NCBI GenBank assembly: GCA_030706745.1
Contig: JAUZNX010000005.1
Span: 1-64,000 of the forward strand
Direction of reading: 5' to 3'
DNA: 64,000 bases
Source: Bacteroidota bacterium
GTDB lineage: Bacteria; Bacteroidota; Ignavibacteria; Palsa-1295
Shown in pieces: positions 43,119-52,521 of this stretch; position 1 is the first letter of the stretch, and each line of letters starts with the position of its first letter. The notes under the pieces are model-generated. The model was given only the letters and a program-made list of their open reading frames with translations, searched no databases and was not told where the DNA came from. Both the position numbers and the translations under genes were made by a program.

Positions 43119-44603
43119 ATGAGTAGTGAAACACCGCGGACGGGCCTTATTCGTTTCGCGCCGGCGGCATATTCGGCGTTACTCGTGGTTGCGGCAATCC
43201 TCTCGCGATTTGCGGTGCTCTCGAACGATAGCTTCCCACTTCGCTGGCAGGCCGATCATTTGTCGCTCGGCGATCCGGCTACATTCTATAACGGATTTTT
43301 CCCAGTTGGTTACCCGCTCCTGCTCCGAATCGCCGGTTTTACCCGGGAGCCATTTGCTGCAACGGAGATCATTCAGGCGCTCATTGCGGGGTTCTATGCG
43401 ATTCTGGCCATCCGTCTGTTCGAACGGTTTCTCGGCAAGATGGGCGTTTGGACGGCAATTGTAGTCGTCTTATTGAATCCCTCTGCTGTGCGTGCCGCTC
43501 TCAGCGTTACGCCAGATTTCCTGGCCGCACTTGCGGCCCTTCTGGCCTTCCTCGCGATTTCGAAGCGAGACTACGGCATTGCTGGCATTGCTTTGGGTAT
43601 TGGCGCGCTCCTGCGAACGCACATGCTTGTCATGATCGCTGCATTTGCGATCGCAGTGCTGATATTCGAGCGCGATCAAGGTTTTCGGCAATCATTGCGC
43701 CTTTGTTTGGCCGCACTTCCTATTGTTTTGCTGCAAGGCCTCGTTCAAGCCTGGTCGGGCCACGGAATGTTCGAGTCATCACAGACATTGAATGTCTATC
43801 GGATGATGTATGGCATCGACTGGAATCATCCGCCTGCCATCCTGGACAGCAGTATGTTCGCTCTTGTTGCGAGCGATCCGCTCCGGTTCTTTAGTGCATA
43901 TCTTTCACACGTATTGTCAGTAGCCGATTACCTACTTCCAATTCTCGTATTGGGAGTATGGCAATTCAGAACGGGATCTCGGGACTCACGGCTCATGGTG
44001 CTCCTTACTGCCTCCATACTCTATCTTGCAGCGATTACAGTTGGCTATAGCCCGCGGGCCGTCCTTCCCATCTGGCCAGTGGCAGTACTCGCAATCGTGT
44101 TGCTAGCGCGTGGGCTTGCCAAGAGGGTCTTGCCCACTGGCATTCTCCAAAATTTGCAAATGCGACCGTGGATACCGGCAGTGCTTCTGGCGATAGTCGG
44201 TGCCGGAGTCATCGAGATATTCCTCGGCGCCAATCATGCTGCGATGAGAGTCCGCGAGTACGAAAGCATCGAACGAGATCTTGGCATTCGAAGCACGGAA
44301 GAAGCGAAACGAATCTATACTGATGATTTTGGACTCTATTTTCCCAATCTGTACGATGCAACTCCTCGAACATCGGGCGGTTGGGCGGAAGTCGGACTAC
44401 CCCGATATTTGCGAGAACAGCAGCATATCATAGATTCCAGTGCGGATAGCTTCAGAGAAAGTCTTCTCCAAGCCAGTATTCGAACGGCAATCTTTGCCAT
44501 TCCGCCGTTCAATGCGCGGGCCTATGCCATCGTGATTTCCGATACAGGGCATTATAGATTCCAGTTTCGCACTGTGCATGAAGCCGTGTATGCGATTCAC
44601 TGA
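43119..44603 (+). CDS. Polytopic membrane protein, GT-C glycosyltransferase-like
   Basis: 494 residues from ATG 43119 (SSETPRTGLIRFAPAAYSALLV), chosen over an open frame that reaches into the divergent gene. The first loop is WQADHLSLGDPATFYNGFFPVGYPLLL, matching the pattern of GT-C proteins that start with an acidic loop and an FPVGYP-type turn. At least nine hydrophobic segments follow and a C-terminal soluble domain with no recognised motif. It is the only plus-strand gene in the 41-62 kb glycosylation locus and overlaps the converging gene by 7 bases. Confidence 0.7.
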   Translation: MSSETPRTGLIRFAPAAYSALLVVAAILSRFAVLSNDSFPLRWQADHLSLGDPATFYNGFFPVGYPLLLRIAGFTREPFAATEIIQALIAGFYAILAIRLFERFLGKMGVWTAIVVVLLNPSAVRAALSVTPDFLAALAALLAFLAISKRDYGIAGIALGIGALLRTHMLVMIAAFAIAVLIFERDQGFRQSLRLCLAALPIVLLQGLVQAWSGHGMFESSQTLNVYRMMYGIDWNHPPAILDSSMFALVASDPLRFFSAYLSHVLSVADYLLPILVLGVWQFRTGSRDSRLMVLLTASILYLAAITVGYSPRAVLPIWPVAVLAIVLLARGLAKRVLPTGILQNLQMRPWIPAVLLAIVGAGVIEIFLGANHAAMRVREYESIERDLGIRSTEEAKRIYTDDFGLYFPNLYDATPRTSGGWAEVGLPRYLREQQHIIDSSADSFRESLLQASIRTAIFAIPPFNARAYAIVISDTGHYRFQFRTVHEAVYAIH

Positions 44604-46102
44604 GAGAATACGGGTGGCGGCGAAAGGAAACTGCCCGTCGTTCGAATGCGCACGGCGATTGAATCGGAGAGATCCGGCCATGGAGTATTCTTGTTCAGGA
44701 ATAGTACGAGCCGATACGGAAAGACCACAAAGCTTCCAACAGGCTGAAACGATGAATCGGGCGCTGTGCCGTAGCCATCTTCCACTAAGACCGAACGGCC
44801 ATCGGAAGTTTGAACTGGCAATAGGAGCAAATCCGGTCGCTGATCTCGCACGATGGCTGCCCGATCTTCCCGAGTTCTCGCATGGGCGATCCGGGTATCA
44901 TTCAGGCCAACGAGATCGAGATGGCGAATCCCACTCTTGTAAACAACATATCCGGCATCACCATACGCCAGCATAAGTGAATCAACGTGTGGCAGCAATC
45001 GAAGTTCAGTCACGATTCGGTCCATACTCGCATCCCATATTTCTTCATGTGCCGCGAGCGATTGTGTCGTTCGGGGACTTCGAAGCATGACGACAAATTG
45101 AAGAAGGATGATTCCCCACGGAAGCGCCCGGATTTGCAGTCGCTCCGAGAGATAGCTGATTCCCAACGCTCCAGTAATACAGAATGCAGCAAAGTCTGGC
45201 CATAGGAAGCGGTCGTACAGTCCCTCCAACGGCGTGACAAAAAGGTAGAATATTGGAAGCGATATGGCCCATAGAGCTGTCGCCAGTAAAGCAGGGCGCG
45301 CGCGCCAAACACGAATACCAAAGCCAGCTACGACGAGTGGAAGAATGCTGACTACAAATAAGCGAGCATATTGGAGGCCCGGCAAAAACTTCGCCGGTTC
45401 GCCGACCTTCACATAAAATGAATTCGGAAGCAACGTGCCGAAATAGAAATACTTCCACACCGCATAAACCATGAATGGAACAGCGAACCCCATTGCTGCT
45501 TTCGCATAACTCCAGAAGGCATTACTCGTCCCGTCTCGCATTTTGCCGATGAGTGTAAGCGATAGAATCCCACCCAGCATCGCACCTTCGGGTCGGGTGA
45601 GGGTCGCCAGAAAGCAAGCGCCAAATGCAAAGAGGAGCCGCTCCTTCGCGAATAGGAAGAGCGACAGGAGCACGAAGAATACGAACAGGCTCGTTTCCAT
45701 CCCACTGAGCGCGTTGATCCACGTCAGCGGCATCAGCCAAAAGAGGGAGGCCGCGACAATCCCGGCGATTGCGTCACGCAGATGTGTTGCGAGCTTAAGG
45801 AGCAAGATTCCCGAACCGATCGTCGCCAGCAAACCGATCATTTGCGAGGGAGCGAGCAAATCGCTCGAGACGAATCGGACCAGGGCCAGCATAACGACGA
45901 AGAGAAAATTGGTATAACCTTCCGTCGGTGGCCCGCCAATGTTCCAAACTAATCCATTGCCAGACGCAAGATGCTCTGCATATCGGAATGAAATGAAGGC
46001 ATCGTCGAATGGGAATCGGAGCCGGAATTGCCAGACGATACATGCAACAATGGTCGCACCAAGTGCAAGCAATACCTCACTTCGCTTCCAAAGGGACTTC
46101 AT
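44597..46102 (-). CDS. GT-C membrane glycosyltransferase, AftB-like type
   Basis: 501 residues from ATG 46102; the upstream in-frame extension overlaps the preceding gene. The first loop is FPFDDAFISFRYAEHLASGNGLVWNIGGPPTEGYTNFLF, closely matching the DDA-ISFRYA-N-A-G-GLVWN-G---EGYTNFLW signature of the AftB-like GT-C group, with the catalytic acidic pair at FDD. The C-terminal half of ~180 residues is largely soluble and contains YAGDAGYVVYKSGI-like sequence (AYGDAGYVVYKSG), also typical for the group. One base separates it from the stop codon of the tandem paralogue array, so it is likely cotranscribed with it. Confidence 0.85.
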   Translation of the reverse strand: MKSLWKRSEVLLALGATIVACIVWQFRLRFPFDDAFISFRYAEHLASGNGLVWNIGGPPTEGYTNFLFVVMLALVRFVSSDLLAPSQMIGLLATIGSGILLLKLATHLRDAIAGIVAASLFWLMPLTWINALSGMETSLFVFFVLLSLFLFAKERLLFAFGACFLATLTRPEGAMLGGILSLTLIGKMRDGTSNAFWSYAKAAMGFAVPFMVYAVWKYFYFGTLLPNSFYVKVGEPAKFLPGLQYARLFVVSILPLVVAGFGIRVWRARPALLATALWAISLPIFYLFVTPLEGLYDRFLWPDFAAFCITGALGISYLSERLQIRALPWGIILLQFVVMLRSPRTTQSLAAHEEIWDASMDRIVTELRLLPHVDSLMLAYGDAGYVVYKSGIRHLDLVGLNDTRIAHARTREDRAAIVRDQRPDLLLLPVQTSDGRSVLVEDGYGTAPDSSFQPVGSFVVFPYRLVLFLNKNTPWPDLSDSIAVRIRTTGSFLSPPPVFSQ

Positions 46103-46103
46103 A

Positions 46104-47732
46104 TTATTCAGGCAACTTAAAGAGGAGCAGCGTATCCTGCCACTCCGATCGTCCAAAATAATTGCGGCCAATATCGCCGGAGCGACCCGCTTCGTACGCG
46201 ATGAGCGTACCAATGCGCCTCACAGTCCGATAGAGCGAGTCAACACGCGCACGGTCCTTCGGGAATTTTGGCGAATTATAGAGCACCGCATAATTCACGT
46301 GTTCTTGTCTCAGGAATGAATCAGTTGGTATCTCTCGCTCGGAGAATGAGATGAAGTGATCGGTCATTACCCGCAAGTTTGGATATTGCGACATACGTTC
46401 GAGTGCCGGAGGTTCGACAAGAATAAGCGGGGCGCCTGGACGGTGCCAGCTTGTATCGATATGGCTGGCGATCGCAGAAATCGCACTCGCGTTAGACCGA
46501 TCGATCACATGAGCATTCGCGCTGGCCCTCAGCATATCTTGTCCGCTGATGCCGATGAAAACAATGGCGATCGCCGCCGCAGCATATTCGATGACTTTAT
46601 TTTTGGAAGATATGCGCGAAAGCGCCAACGCAATAGCCAGGAATATGACTGGCACCACTTGCATGAGGTAATTAATTTCAGCACCTTCAAAGAGGAGCCA
46701 GGACAGGAAGATGATTACCAGCGCGATAAGAAGGGAACTTGCTTTGGCACGCTGCTTTGAGGACTGCCACGCAAATGGCGTCAGCAGTACCAATAGAAAT
46801 ACGGCAGGGGCTTCTGCGAAAAACTGTTTGAGCCGAATTAGGATGTTGGCCGATTGCACCGAGCGCGAAAGTGGGCGAAGAATTGGGATCGATGAGAGAA
46901 CATCCTGAAACTGGTGAGCACCCGGTGTGAATAGCGTGAGTGTCCCGTTAGTGAGCCACGATACGATCGTGAGCAGAACGAGAGTCGATAGTGCGCCTAT
47001 AATTGTGGCGAATGCCAACCGGAATGTCCCGAAGCCGCCGAATCGCCAGGCCAGAAAGATCGCTACCGGTCCGAGCAATGTCAGCAAGTGGATTGATGAG
47101 CTCACAGCAAGGAATACGACGACGGCTCCGTACCCGATCCACCAGATTTGGGATCGTTCCTTCTGTATGGCAAACAACTGTGTCATGCTGGAAAGGAACA
47201 GCAGTACGACGAGTCCGGCCAGCAGATCCGTACGGCATGAATGGCTCGAAAAGACAAATGCACGAGTGGAAGCAAGTAACGCCACGCCGATGAGCGCTGC
47301 GAGAGATGACGCACCGAGCGCTCGAGCCGATCGATAGGCGGTCACAAGAAGAATCGCTGCGAGCACTGCAGTTACGACGCGGCCAACCGCAACAGGATCT
47401 GCTGTAACAGCCGCGGCAGGCAGTCCATAGAGCACCGCCGAGAGCCATGTCATGCTAAGCGCGAGACCTTTGGAGTGATCGAGTGTTGAACCGATGGCCA
47501 GCGGATACCGCACCGTGCCGGTCGTGATTTGTGTCTTCGCTTCCGACATGAGCCAGGTCTCATCGCCATACCACCGTAAAGAATTCGGCTGGGGGAACAC
47601 AAATAGTGAGGAGCACTGCAATGCAAAAAGTGCAATGACCAACACGACAAGCGCAAAGCTTGCCCATCGTTCAATACGTATCGTCAGCCTACTACTCACG
47701 GATCTTGTAAACTCGGAGTGTATCATGGCCAC
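46104..47732 (-). CDS. Tandem GT-C-like membrane protein, paralogue 1 of 5
   Basis: 542 residues; GTG 47699 is an alternative start giving a shorter overlap with the upstream gene. The shared signature of the five-gene family is present: FPQPNSLRWYGDETWLMSEA in the first loop (acidic WYGDE pair), IGSTLDHSKGLALSMTWLSAVLYGLPA, and FSSHSCRTDLLAGL. About ten hydrophobic segments are followed by a C-terminal soluble part that contains LRVMTDHFISF, also shared by the five. The GDE loop is consistent with GT39/PMT-type catalysis, but no exact family is recognised. Last gene of the tandem array. Confidence 0.75.
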   Translation of the reverse strand: MAMIHSEFTRSVSSRLTIRIERWASFALVVLVIALFALQCSSLFVFPQPNSLRWYGDETWLMSEAKTQITTGTVRYPLAIGSTLDHSKGLALSMTWLSAVLYGLPAAAVTADPVAVGRVVTAVLAAILLVTAYRSARALGASSLAALIGVALLASTRAFVFSSHSCRTDLLAGLVVLLFLSSMTQLFAIQKERSQIWWIGYGAVVVFLAVSSSIHLLTLLGPVAIFLAWRFGGFGTFRLAFATIIGALSTLVLLTIVSWLTNGTLTLFTPGAHQFQDVLSSIPILRPLSRSVQSANILIRLKQFFAEAPAVFLLVLLTPFAWQSSKQRAKASSLLIALVIIFLSWLLFEGAEINYLMQVVPVIFLAIALALSRISSKNKVIEYAAAAIAIVFIGISGQDMLRASANAHVIDRSNASAISAIASHIDTSWHRPGAPLILVEPPALERMSQYPNLRVMTDHFISFSEREIPTDSFLRQEHVNYAVLYNSPKFPKDRARVDSLYRTVRRIGTLIAYEAGRSGDIGRNYFGRSEWQDTLLLFKLPE

Positions 47733-49293
47733 TCATGCTGGTATCAAAATAGGAGCGGCCGACGTCGGTCAGAATGGCCGAAGTGCGTTCCCACACAAGC
47801 GTACCGGCGCGTTTAGCGGCATTCGTGATCGGCTCTACTTCTCGCATGTAATCGGGCTTGAGAGCGCTTCTGTAAACCAAAACGTACCGGACATGTTCAG
47901 AGCGAAGGATAGAATCGACCGGGACAATCGAAATGGGAAATTCAATGAAGTGTGTCGTCATCAGGCGAATAGCAGAATCGGTCATCAGACGGTGCACGGC
48001 AGGATTGAACGCGAGGACCAGGGGATGTGTGGTGTCCTGCTCGATTTCAGCACTGGCGGCGCCGATCGCATCGTCATTAGCGCGCGTGAGCAGCAAACCG
48101 TTCTTTCGCGCTTGCCAGGAGTCATGGAATGCGAAATAGAACATTGCTGCGCTGCACAGAACTACTATTGACGATGCAATTCCTTTTGACGTCGTTGCTT
48201 TCAATGTGAGCGCAATGCCGAGGCTTAACACCGGCAGGATATAGATCAGATAACTTGTCGGAGCGGCGCTTTCGAGCTCGAGCCACGAGAGAAGCACTAT
48301 AACAATCAGCCACGTCCAAGCTGGAATATTCAACCGACCGGATTTGCGAATACCTCGAACGACTGTGAGAAGTAGCACTAACGCGGCAAGGATCACGTAG
48401 CCAAATGCAAAGGATGTAATGGTACTCCAGCGCTGCAATAGGTTTGCGATTTGAACCGAGCGCGAGAACAACCGCAATGCTGGAATGTCGTGAATATTTA
48501 GTGCAAATGAGCCGGAGGTTGTGTTAACGGAAGGAATCCCGATAATGTGAGATAACAGGTAAAGAATAATGCCAATGGTAGCGACTCCCAAAAGGAAAAG
48601 CCCTGTACTCCAGGCCTTCGCCTGTGATCGGACGTGGACAACAACCAGAGCGGCAAGACCAAGGGCAAGAACGACATGAACACTGATCAGTAAGGTTGCT
48701 GCTATACTCAGTCCCGCGAGAAAGGCGCTCCGCTTTCCTATATGAATGTGCAGGTGCATCATGGCCATTGCTACTCCGACAAGAATCGCGAGCGCACTCA
48801 AGATATCATAACGTGCGGAATGGCTTGTCAGTAGAAATGACCGCGATGTGACGAGTACGATCACTCCGAATAACGCGAGCAGACGCTCGCCACTCAGTTT
48901 GCGAATACACTCGTAGAGTACAAATGCCAATGTGACCGATAGCAGCGCTGTGACCGTTCGGCCAATCATCACGACATCGCTTGACTTCGCAAGAGTGGCA
49001 GGCAAGCCATAGAGCGCTGCCGTAAGCCACATGTTGCCGAATATGAGGCCGCTACCATGTGCGAGGCTCGAGGAGAGGGCATACGGATGACGAAAGACGC
49101 CGGTCAGCATTTGAGTCCGAAACTCGGTCATCAGCCACGACTCATCGCCCCACCAGAGATAGGAGTCCGCAATTGGCGCGACAAAGAGTGATGTCAACTC
49201 AAACATCAGGAGCGCACTGGCTGCTAGCAACAACCCGAAGAAGATCAGATCTTCCCACGAGGTTCGGAGATATGACAAGAGCTTATCGAGCAC
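47692..49293 (-). CDS. Tandem GT-C-like membrane protein, paralogue 2 of 5
   Basis: 533 residues. Signature segments: ADSYLWWGDESWLMTEFRTQML (first loop), LSSSLAHGSGLIFGNMWLTAALYGLPA, LLTSHSARYDILSAL, and LMTTHFIEFPISIVPVDSIL in the C-terminal part, where the paralogues share a TxHF/L motif followed by a conserved DSxLRxEHVRY segment. The first loop has lost the FPxPDS start (VAPIADS here) but keeps WGDE. It overlaps its neighbours on both sides (41 and 11 bases at the longest starts), pointing to tight translational coupling. Confidence 0.75.
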   Translation of the reverse strand: MLDKLLSYLRTSWEDLIFFGLLLAASALLMFELTSLFVAPIADSYLWWGDESWLMTEFRTQMLTGVFRHPYALSSSLAHGSGLIFGNMWLTAALYGLPATLAKSSDVVMIGRTVTALLSVTLAFVLYECIRKLSGERLLALFGVIVLVTSRSFLLTSHSARYDILSALAILVGVAMAMMHLHIHIGKRSAFLAGLSIAATLLISVHVVLALGLAALVVVHVRSQAKAWSTGLFLLGVATIGIILYLLSHIIGIPSVNTTSGSFALNIHDIPALRLFSRSVQIANLLQRWSTITSFAFGYVILAALVLLLTVVRGIRKSGRLNIPAWTWLIVIVLLSWLELESAAPTSYLIYILPVLSLGIALTLKATTSKGIASSIVVLCSAAMFYFAFHDSWQARKNGLLLTRANDDAIGAASAEIEQDTTHPLVLAFNPAVHRLMTDSAIRLMTTHFIEFPISIVPVDSILRSEHVRYVLVYRSALKPDYMREVEPITNAAKRAGTLVWERTSAILTDVGRSYFDTSMSGHDTLRVYKIRE

Positions 49294-50905
49294 CGTGAAG
49301 TTTATAAAGTATCATCGTATCGGGCTTAATCGAACGGCCATTTGCTTCAAAATAATTGCGATGCACATCGAAAAGGAAGCCCGTCCTGATCATGAGGACT
49401 GTCCCTATGCGATCGCCAACAGGCCGAAGTGCAGCATAGTCGTCACTGTATCGCGATCCGTCACCCGTTGCATACAGCAGCAGATAGCCGGCACCGGTTT
49501 GTTCAATTTGAGCGGCGAGTGGCGCATTCCAAATCGGAAAACTGACAAGGTGGGCAGTCATCACGCGAACACTCGTATCATGTTCCAAGTAAGCAATCGC
49601 CGGATTCTGAGCAAGCACCATCGGACGGGCATTCTTCGAATCTGTTGCGAGTGCCTGGATAGCATCATGAATCGCGGATCGGTTATCCCGTTCGATTCGG
49701 GAAGCCAGGGTGCTAGCCAGCGTCACATCATGACAGCCATAAGCCAGTAATAGGAATGCGCAAAATACAATCGCGACTGCCACTGCGTTCGACGCTACGA
49801 GCCGATGATGAATCGAAGCTATTAGGCCAACGAGGAAGAGTGGAAGCACCTGGACATAATAGTACAATGCCGGACTCTCGAAAAAGAGCCATGCGATGAG
49901 TATTACAACGGAGGCTCCAACTATAAAGGATTCAGCTTCTGAACGTTTGTCCTGACGACGACGCAGTAACAGCAGTACAAGCGTAATGAGGACAAGAATC
50001 ACCACTTGTGGAGCTTCCATCCAAAGACCGTTGATGCGTTCAATAAGATTCGCGATTTGCACAGATCGCGAAAGCGGCCGCAAGATCGGTAGCATACTGG
50101 AGACACTCTGAAATTGATTGGGCAGAACAGATGGACTAAACATCGAGATCGGCGCGCCACTCAGTGCGTAAATGCCATAGAGCATGGCGAGCACGCCCAT
50201 CGCTCCGCCAAAAGCAGCAATCAGAGCTATCGGCTTGCGCCAAACCTGATAGCGCCAAAGCATATACACCGAGAGCGTACCAAGGAGTGTCAACAAATGA
50301 ATAGACAGTGTCGCGAAGAGCAATGCGATCGCCCCATAGGCGAAGTACCAGATCATTGTTGGCTGCCATTCGAGTTGTCGCAATCGTCGATAGCGACTGG
50401 CGAGATAGTCAACGAAGAGCAATAGGCTGAGTCCTGCTGCGATGTCGAGCCGTGCTGCATGACTCGCAAAGAAAAAGGCTCGCGTTGAGACAAGAACCAG
50501 CACACCGAGCAATGCGAACAGGGGAGGCACTCTGAGCAAGCGCATCATTCTGTACATCATGAAGCACAGCACCAGTGAAAGCAAAAACGTGATCGTGCGG
50601 CCGATGGTGACAAGGTCGAGACGGGCGGAAAGCAAAAGTGCCGGTAGCCCATATATAATTGCTGCCAGCCACGAGTTGCCGCGTACAAGCCCGTTCGTGA
50701 TTGCGAGACTTGATCCGTGAGCGGGTGGAATATGCGCATAACCGGTCTGTAGTTCCGCGCGGAGTTCGAGCATTTGGCCGGTTTCGTCGCCCCACCATCT
50801 GGCGCTATCGGGTTGGGGGAATGTATAGAGCAGACCGAACTGGACTACCAGAAGAACGGCAATCGAAGTTGCGAGCAAACCAAAAGCAATCCGTTCGAAC
50901 TTCAT
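49283..50905 (-). CDS. Tandem GT-C-like membrane protein, paralogue 3 of 5
   Basis: 540 residues; the first membrane helix starts about six residues after the ATG. Signature segments: FPQPDSARWWGDETGQMLELRAEL, GSSLAITNGLVRGNSWLAAIIYGLPA, FASHAARLDIAAGLSLL, and VRVMTAHLVSFPIWNAPLAAQI toward the C-terminus. The overlap with the paralogue 4 stop codon is 4 bases (ATGA). It can be taken as the reference copy because its N-terminus is the plainest of the five. Confidence 0.75.
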   Translation of the reverse strand: MKFERIAFGLLATSIAVLLVVQFGLLYTFPQPDSARWWGDETGQMLELRAELQTGYAHIPPAHGSSLAITNGLVRGNSWLAAIIYGLPALLLSARLDLVTIGRTITFLLSLVLCFMMYRMMRLLRVPPLFALLGVLVLVSTRAFFFASHAARLDIAAGLSLLLFVDYLASRYRRLRQLEWQPTMIWYFAYGAIALLFATLSIHLLTLLGTLSVYMLWRYQVWRKPIALIAAFGGAMGVLAMLYGIYALSGAPISMFSPSVLPNQFQSVSSMLPILRPLSRSVQIANLIERINGLWMEAPQVVILVLITLVLLLLRRRQDKRSEAESFIVGASVVILIAWLFFESPALYYYVQVLPLFLVGLIASIHHRLVASNAVAVAIVFCAFLLLAYGCHDVTLASTLASRIERDNRSAIHDAIQALATDSKNARPMVLAQNPAIAYLEHDTSVRVMTAHLVSFPIWNAPLAAQIEQTGAGYLLLYATGDGSRYSDDYAALRPVGDRIGTVLMIRTGFLFDVHRNYFEANGRSIKPDTMILYKLHGAR

Positions 50906-52521
50906 CTCGATTGGTACAGTCGAAGCGTGTCGATGTCATCCCATCGGGGATCGCAGTAACTTCGGGCCTGATCTGTCAGATGACCGGTCCGTTCTCCAAT
51001 TACCGTATAGAATGAATCCGCGATGGGACGCAACTGGCTTTGCCAGCGAACTGTAGAATAAAGCAAAAGATATCGGACGTTGTGGTCGCGAAGAATCTCT
51101 GCTGGCGATCTATTCTCTGCTCCAAACAAGAGGAAATGTTTGGTCATTAGATGAAGATTCGAACCGGCGTGACTTCGTTCATAGTAGGCAACTTCATTAA
51201 GTGCCGGTTCATCCACGAGAATAAACGAATCATGTGCAGACTCTAGGAATGACTCAAGCGAATTCTCGCGGGTAATCTTCTGAGCAACACGTCCATAACT
51301 TTCCTGCCGCATGATGGTCAAGACTGCGATCGCGACCATTCCAATCGTGGCAAGAATAGGAGTCAAGCGCATTTGCAGTAGTGGACCGAGCGTAACTGCA
51401 CAACAGACCGCTACGACTGGCAAGATGTGGATATTATAAAACACGGCTGGTCCTTCGAATGCACACCAACCGACGAGCGTGAGCGCTGAGAGCATGAGCC
51501 AGTCTACCTGACTTGCAGTGAATCGATGTCGTTTCCAGATTCTGAATAGCACACCAATAATCATCAATAATACCAGCGGCCAGGCGACTTGCCAAACCTG
51601 GACGGCGCGGTCAATGGTATTAATCTTCTGGACTTGCCACGAGAATGGATGGAGAATAGGCAAGGAGTTCGCAACATTGTAATACTGATTGTATCCATGG
51701 CCCAATAGATCAACCGACCCTGTTGTCGCCCAATAAGCGCCAACGAGGATCATGGAACCGCCCAGCAGCCCAGCCAACGCCGATAGCAAACATCGCCAAT
51801 TTCGAAGGGCATCTATGCGCCATAATGCATAGAGTGCCGGCAATGCAATCAGGGTGGGCACATGAACATATATGGCGAGAGAGAGCACACCCAGAAACAC
51901 GATCGCAAAAGAAGTTATTGGTTTCGTGCTCTTTCCTCGCTCAAGAAGGCGCCACAAGAAAACAAGATATGCCAGTGTTGCCAGCCCCGTAGCGGTATCA
52001 AAACGTGCCGAGTGGCTGGAGAATGCGAACGCATCGCATGAAACAAGGGCAAGCACAGAGAGAGAGACCGCGATGCGGTCCTCGGTAAGCAATCGTGAAG
52101 CTCGAATGGATATCAACAGGGTAACGATTGAAAGCAACATCGTCATGCTTCGTCCGATCGCAACTGGACTCGCAAGCAAGGCAAGAAAAGTCGCCGGAAT
52201 CCCATAGAGTAATCCGGTGATCCAAATTGAACCGTTGATCAGACCGTTCGAGTATGCCAGCGAGGATCCAATCGCTTCAGGCATGTGGGCGACGCCGGTT
52301 GCCGCGAAGGCACGGGCTGTCAGCATCGTCCAGCTTTCATCGCCGAACCACATACCGGTATCCGGGACTGGATAAGTGAAGAGGAAGCGTGATTGATCGA
52401 TTAAGAGTAGGAGAATGAGCACAAGAAGCACGCTATGAATCACGACTGACGAACTTCGAATGTGGGACTGAGAATTTGTCATTCGTACTTCAGCATTCGA
52501 CACTTCAGAACGCTCACTCAT
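50902..52521 (-). CDS. Tandem GT-C-like membrane protein, paralogue 4 of 5, N-terminus encoded by heptad repeat
   Basis: 539 residues from ATG 52521. Signature segments: YPVPDTGMWFGDESWTMLTARA, IGSSLAYSNGLINGSIWITGLLYGIPA, FSSHSARFDTATGLA, LHLMTKHFLLFGAENRSPAEIL. The first ~28 residues before the first helix (around SNAEVRMTNSQSHIRSSS) are encoded by the heptad element at 52441-52508 and have no counterpart in paralogue 3, so the true start may be the internal ATG at MTNSQSH. The gene overlaps paralogue 5 by 8 bases. Confidence 0.75.
   Translation of the reverse strand: MSERSEVSNAEVRMTNSQSHIRSSSVVIHSVLLVLILLLLIDQSRFLFTYPVPDTGMWFGDESWTMLTARAFAATGVAHMPEAIGSSLAYSNGLINGSIWITGLLYGIPATFLALLASPVAIGRSMTMLLSIVTLLISIRASRLLTEDRIAVSLSVLALVSCDAFAFSSHSARFDTATGLATLAYLVFLWRLLERGKSTKPITSFAIVFLGVLSLAIYVHVPTLIALPALYALWRIDALRNWRCLLSALAGLLGGSMILVGAYWATTGSVDLLGHGYNQYYNVANSLPILHPFSWQVQKINTIDRAVQVWQVAWPLVLLMIIGVLFRIWKRHRFTASQVDWLMLSALTLVGWCAFEGPAVFYNIHILPVVAVCCAVTLGPLLQMRLTPILATIGMVAIAVLTIMRQESYGRVAQKITRENSLESFLESAHDSFILVDEPALNEVAYYERSHAGSNLHLMTKHFLLFGAENRSPAEILRDHNVRYLLLYSTVRWQSQLRPIADSFYTVIGERTGHLTDQARSYCDPRWDDIDTLRLYQSR
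52441..52508. repeat. Mirrored heptad element inside the 5' end of a coding region
   Basis: Left arm: CACGACT, GACGAAC, TTCGAAT (52441-52461). Right arm: ATTTGTC, ATTCGTA, CTTCAGC, ATTCGAC, ACTTCAG (52474-52508), 7-base register. TTCGAAT reverse-complements to ATTCGAA, close to ATTCGAC. The words overlap with those at 13693 (ATTTGTC, AATCGTG) and 6310 (ATTCGTA). The spacer is only 12 bases. The element is translated as the N-terminal tail of the minus-strand paralogue 4. Confidence 0.65.

Noticed and set aside
47494-48171. 225-codon plus-strand frame across two GT-C genes
   Set aside because: It is antisense to two clearly related paralogues and has no family features.
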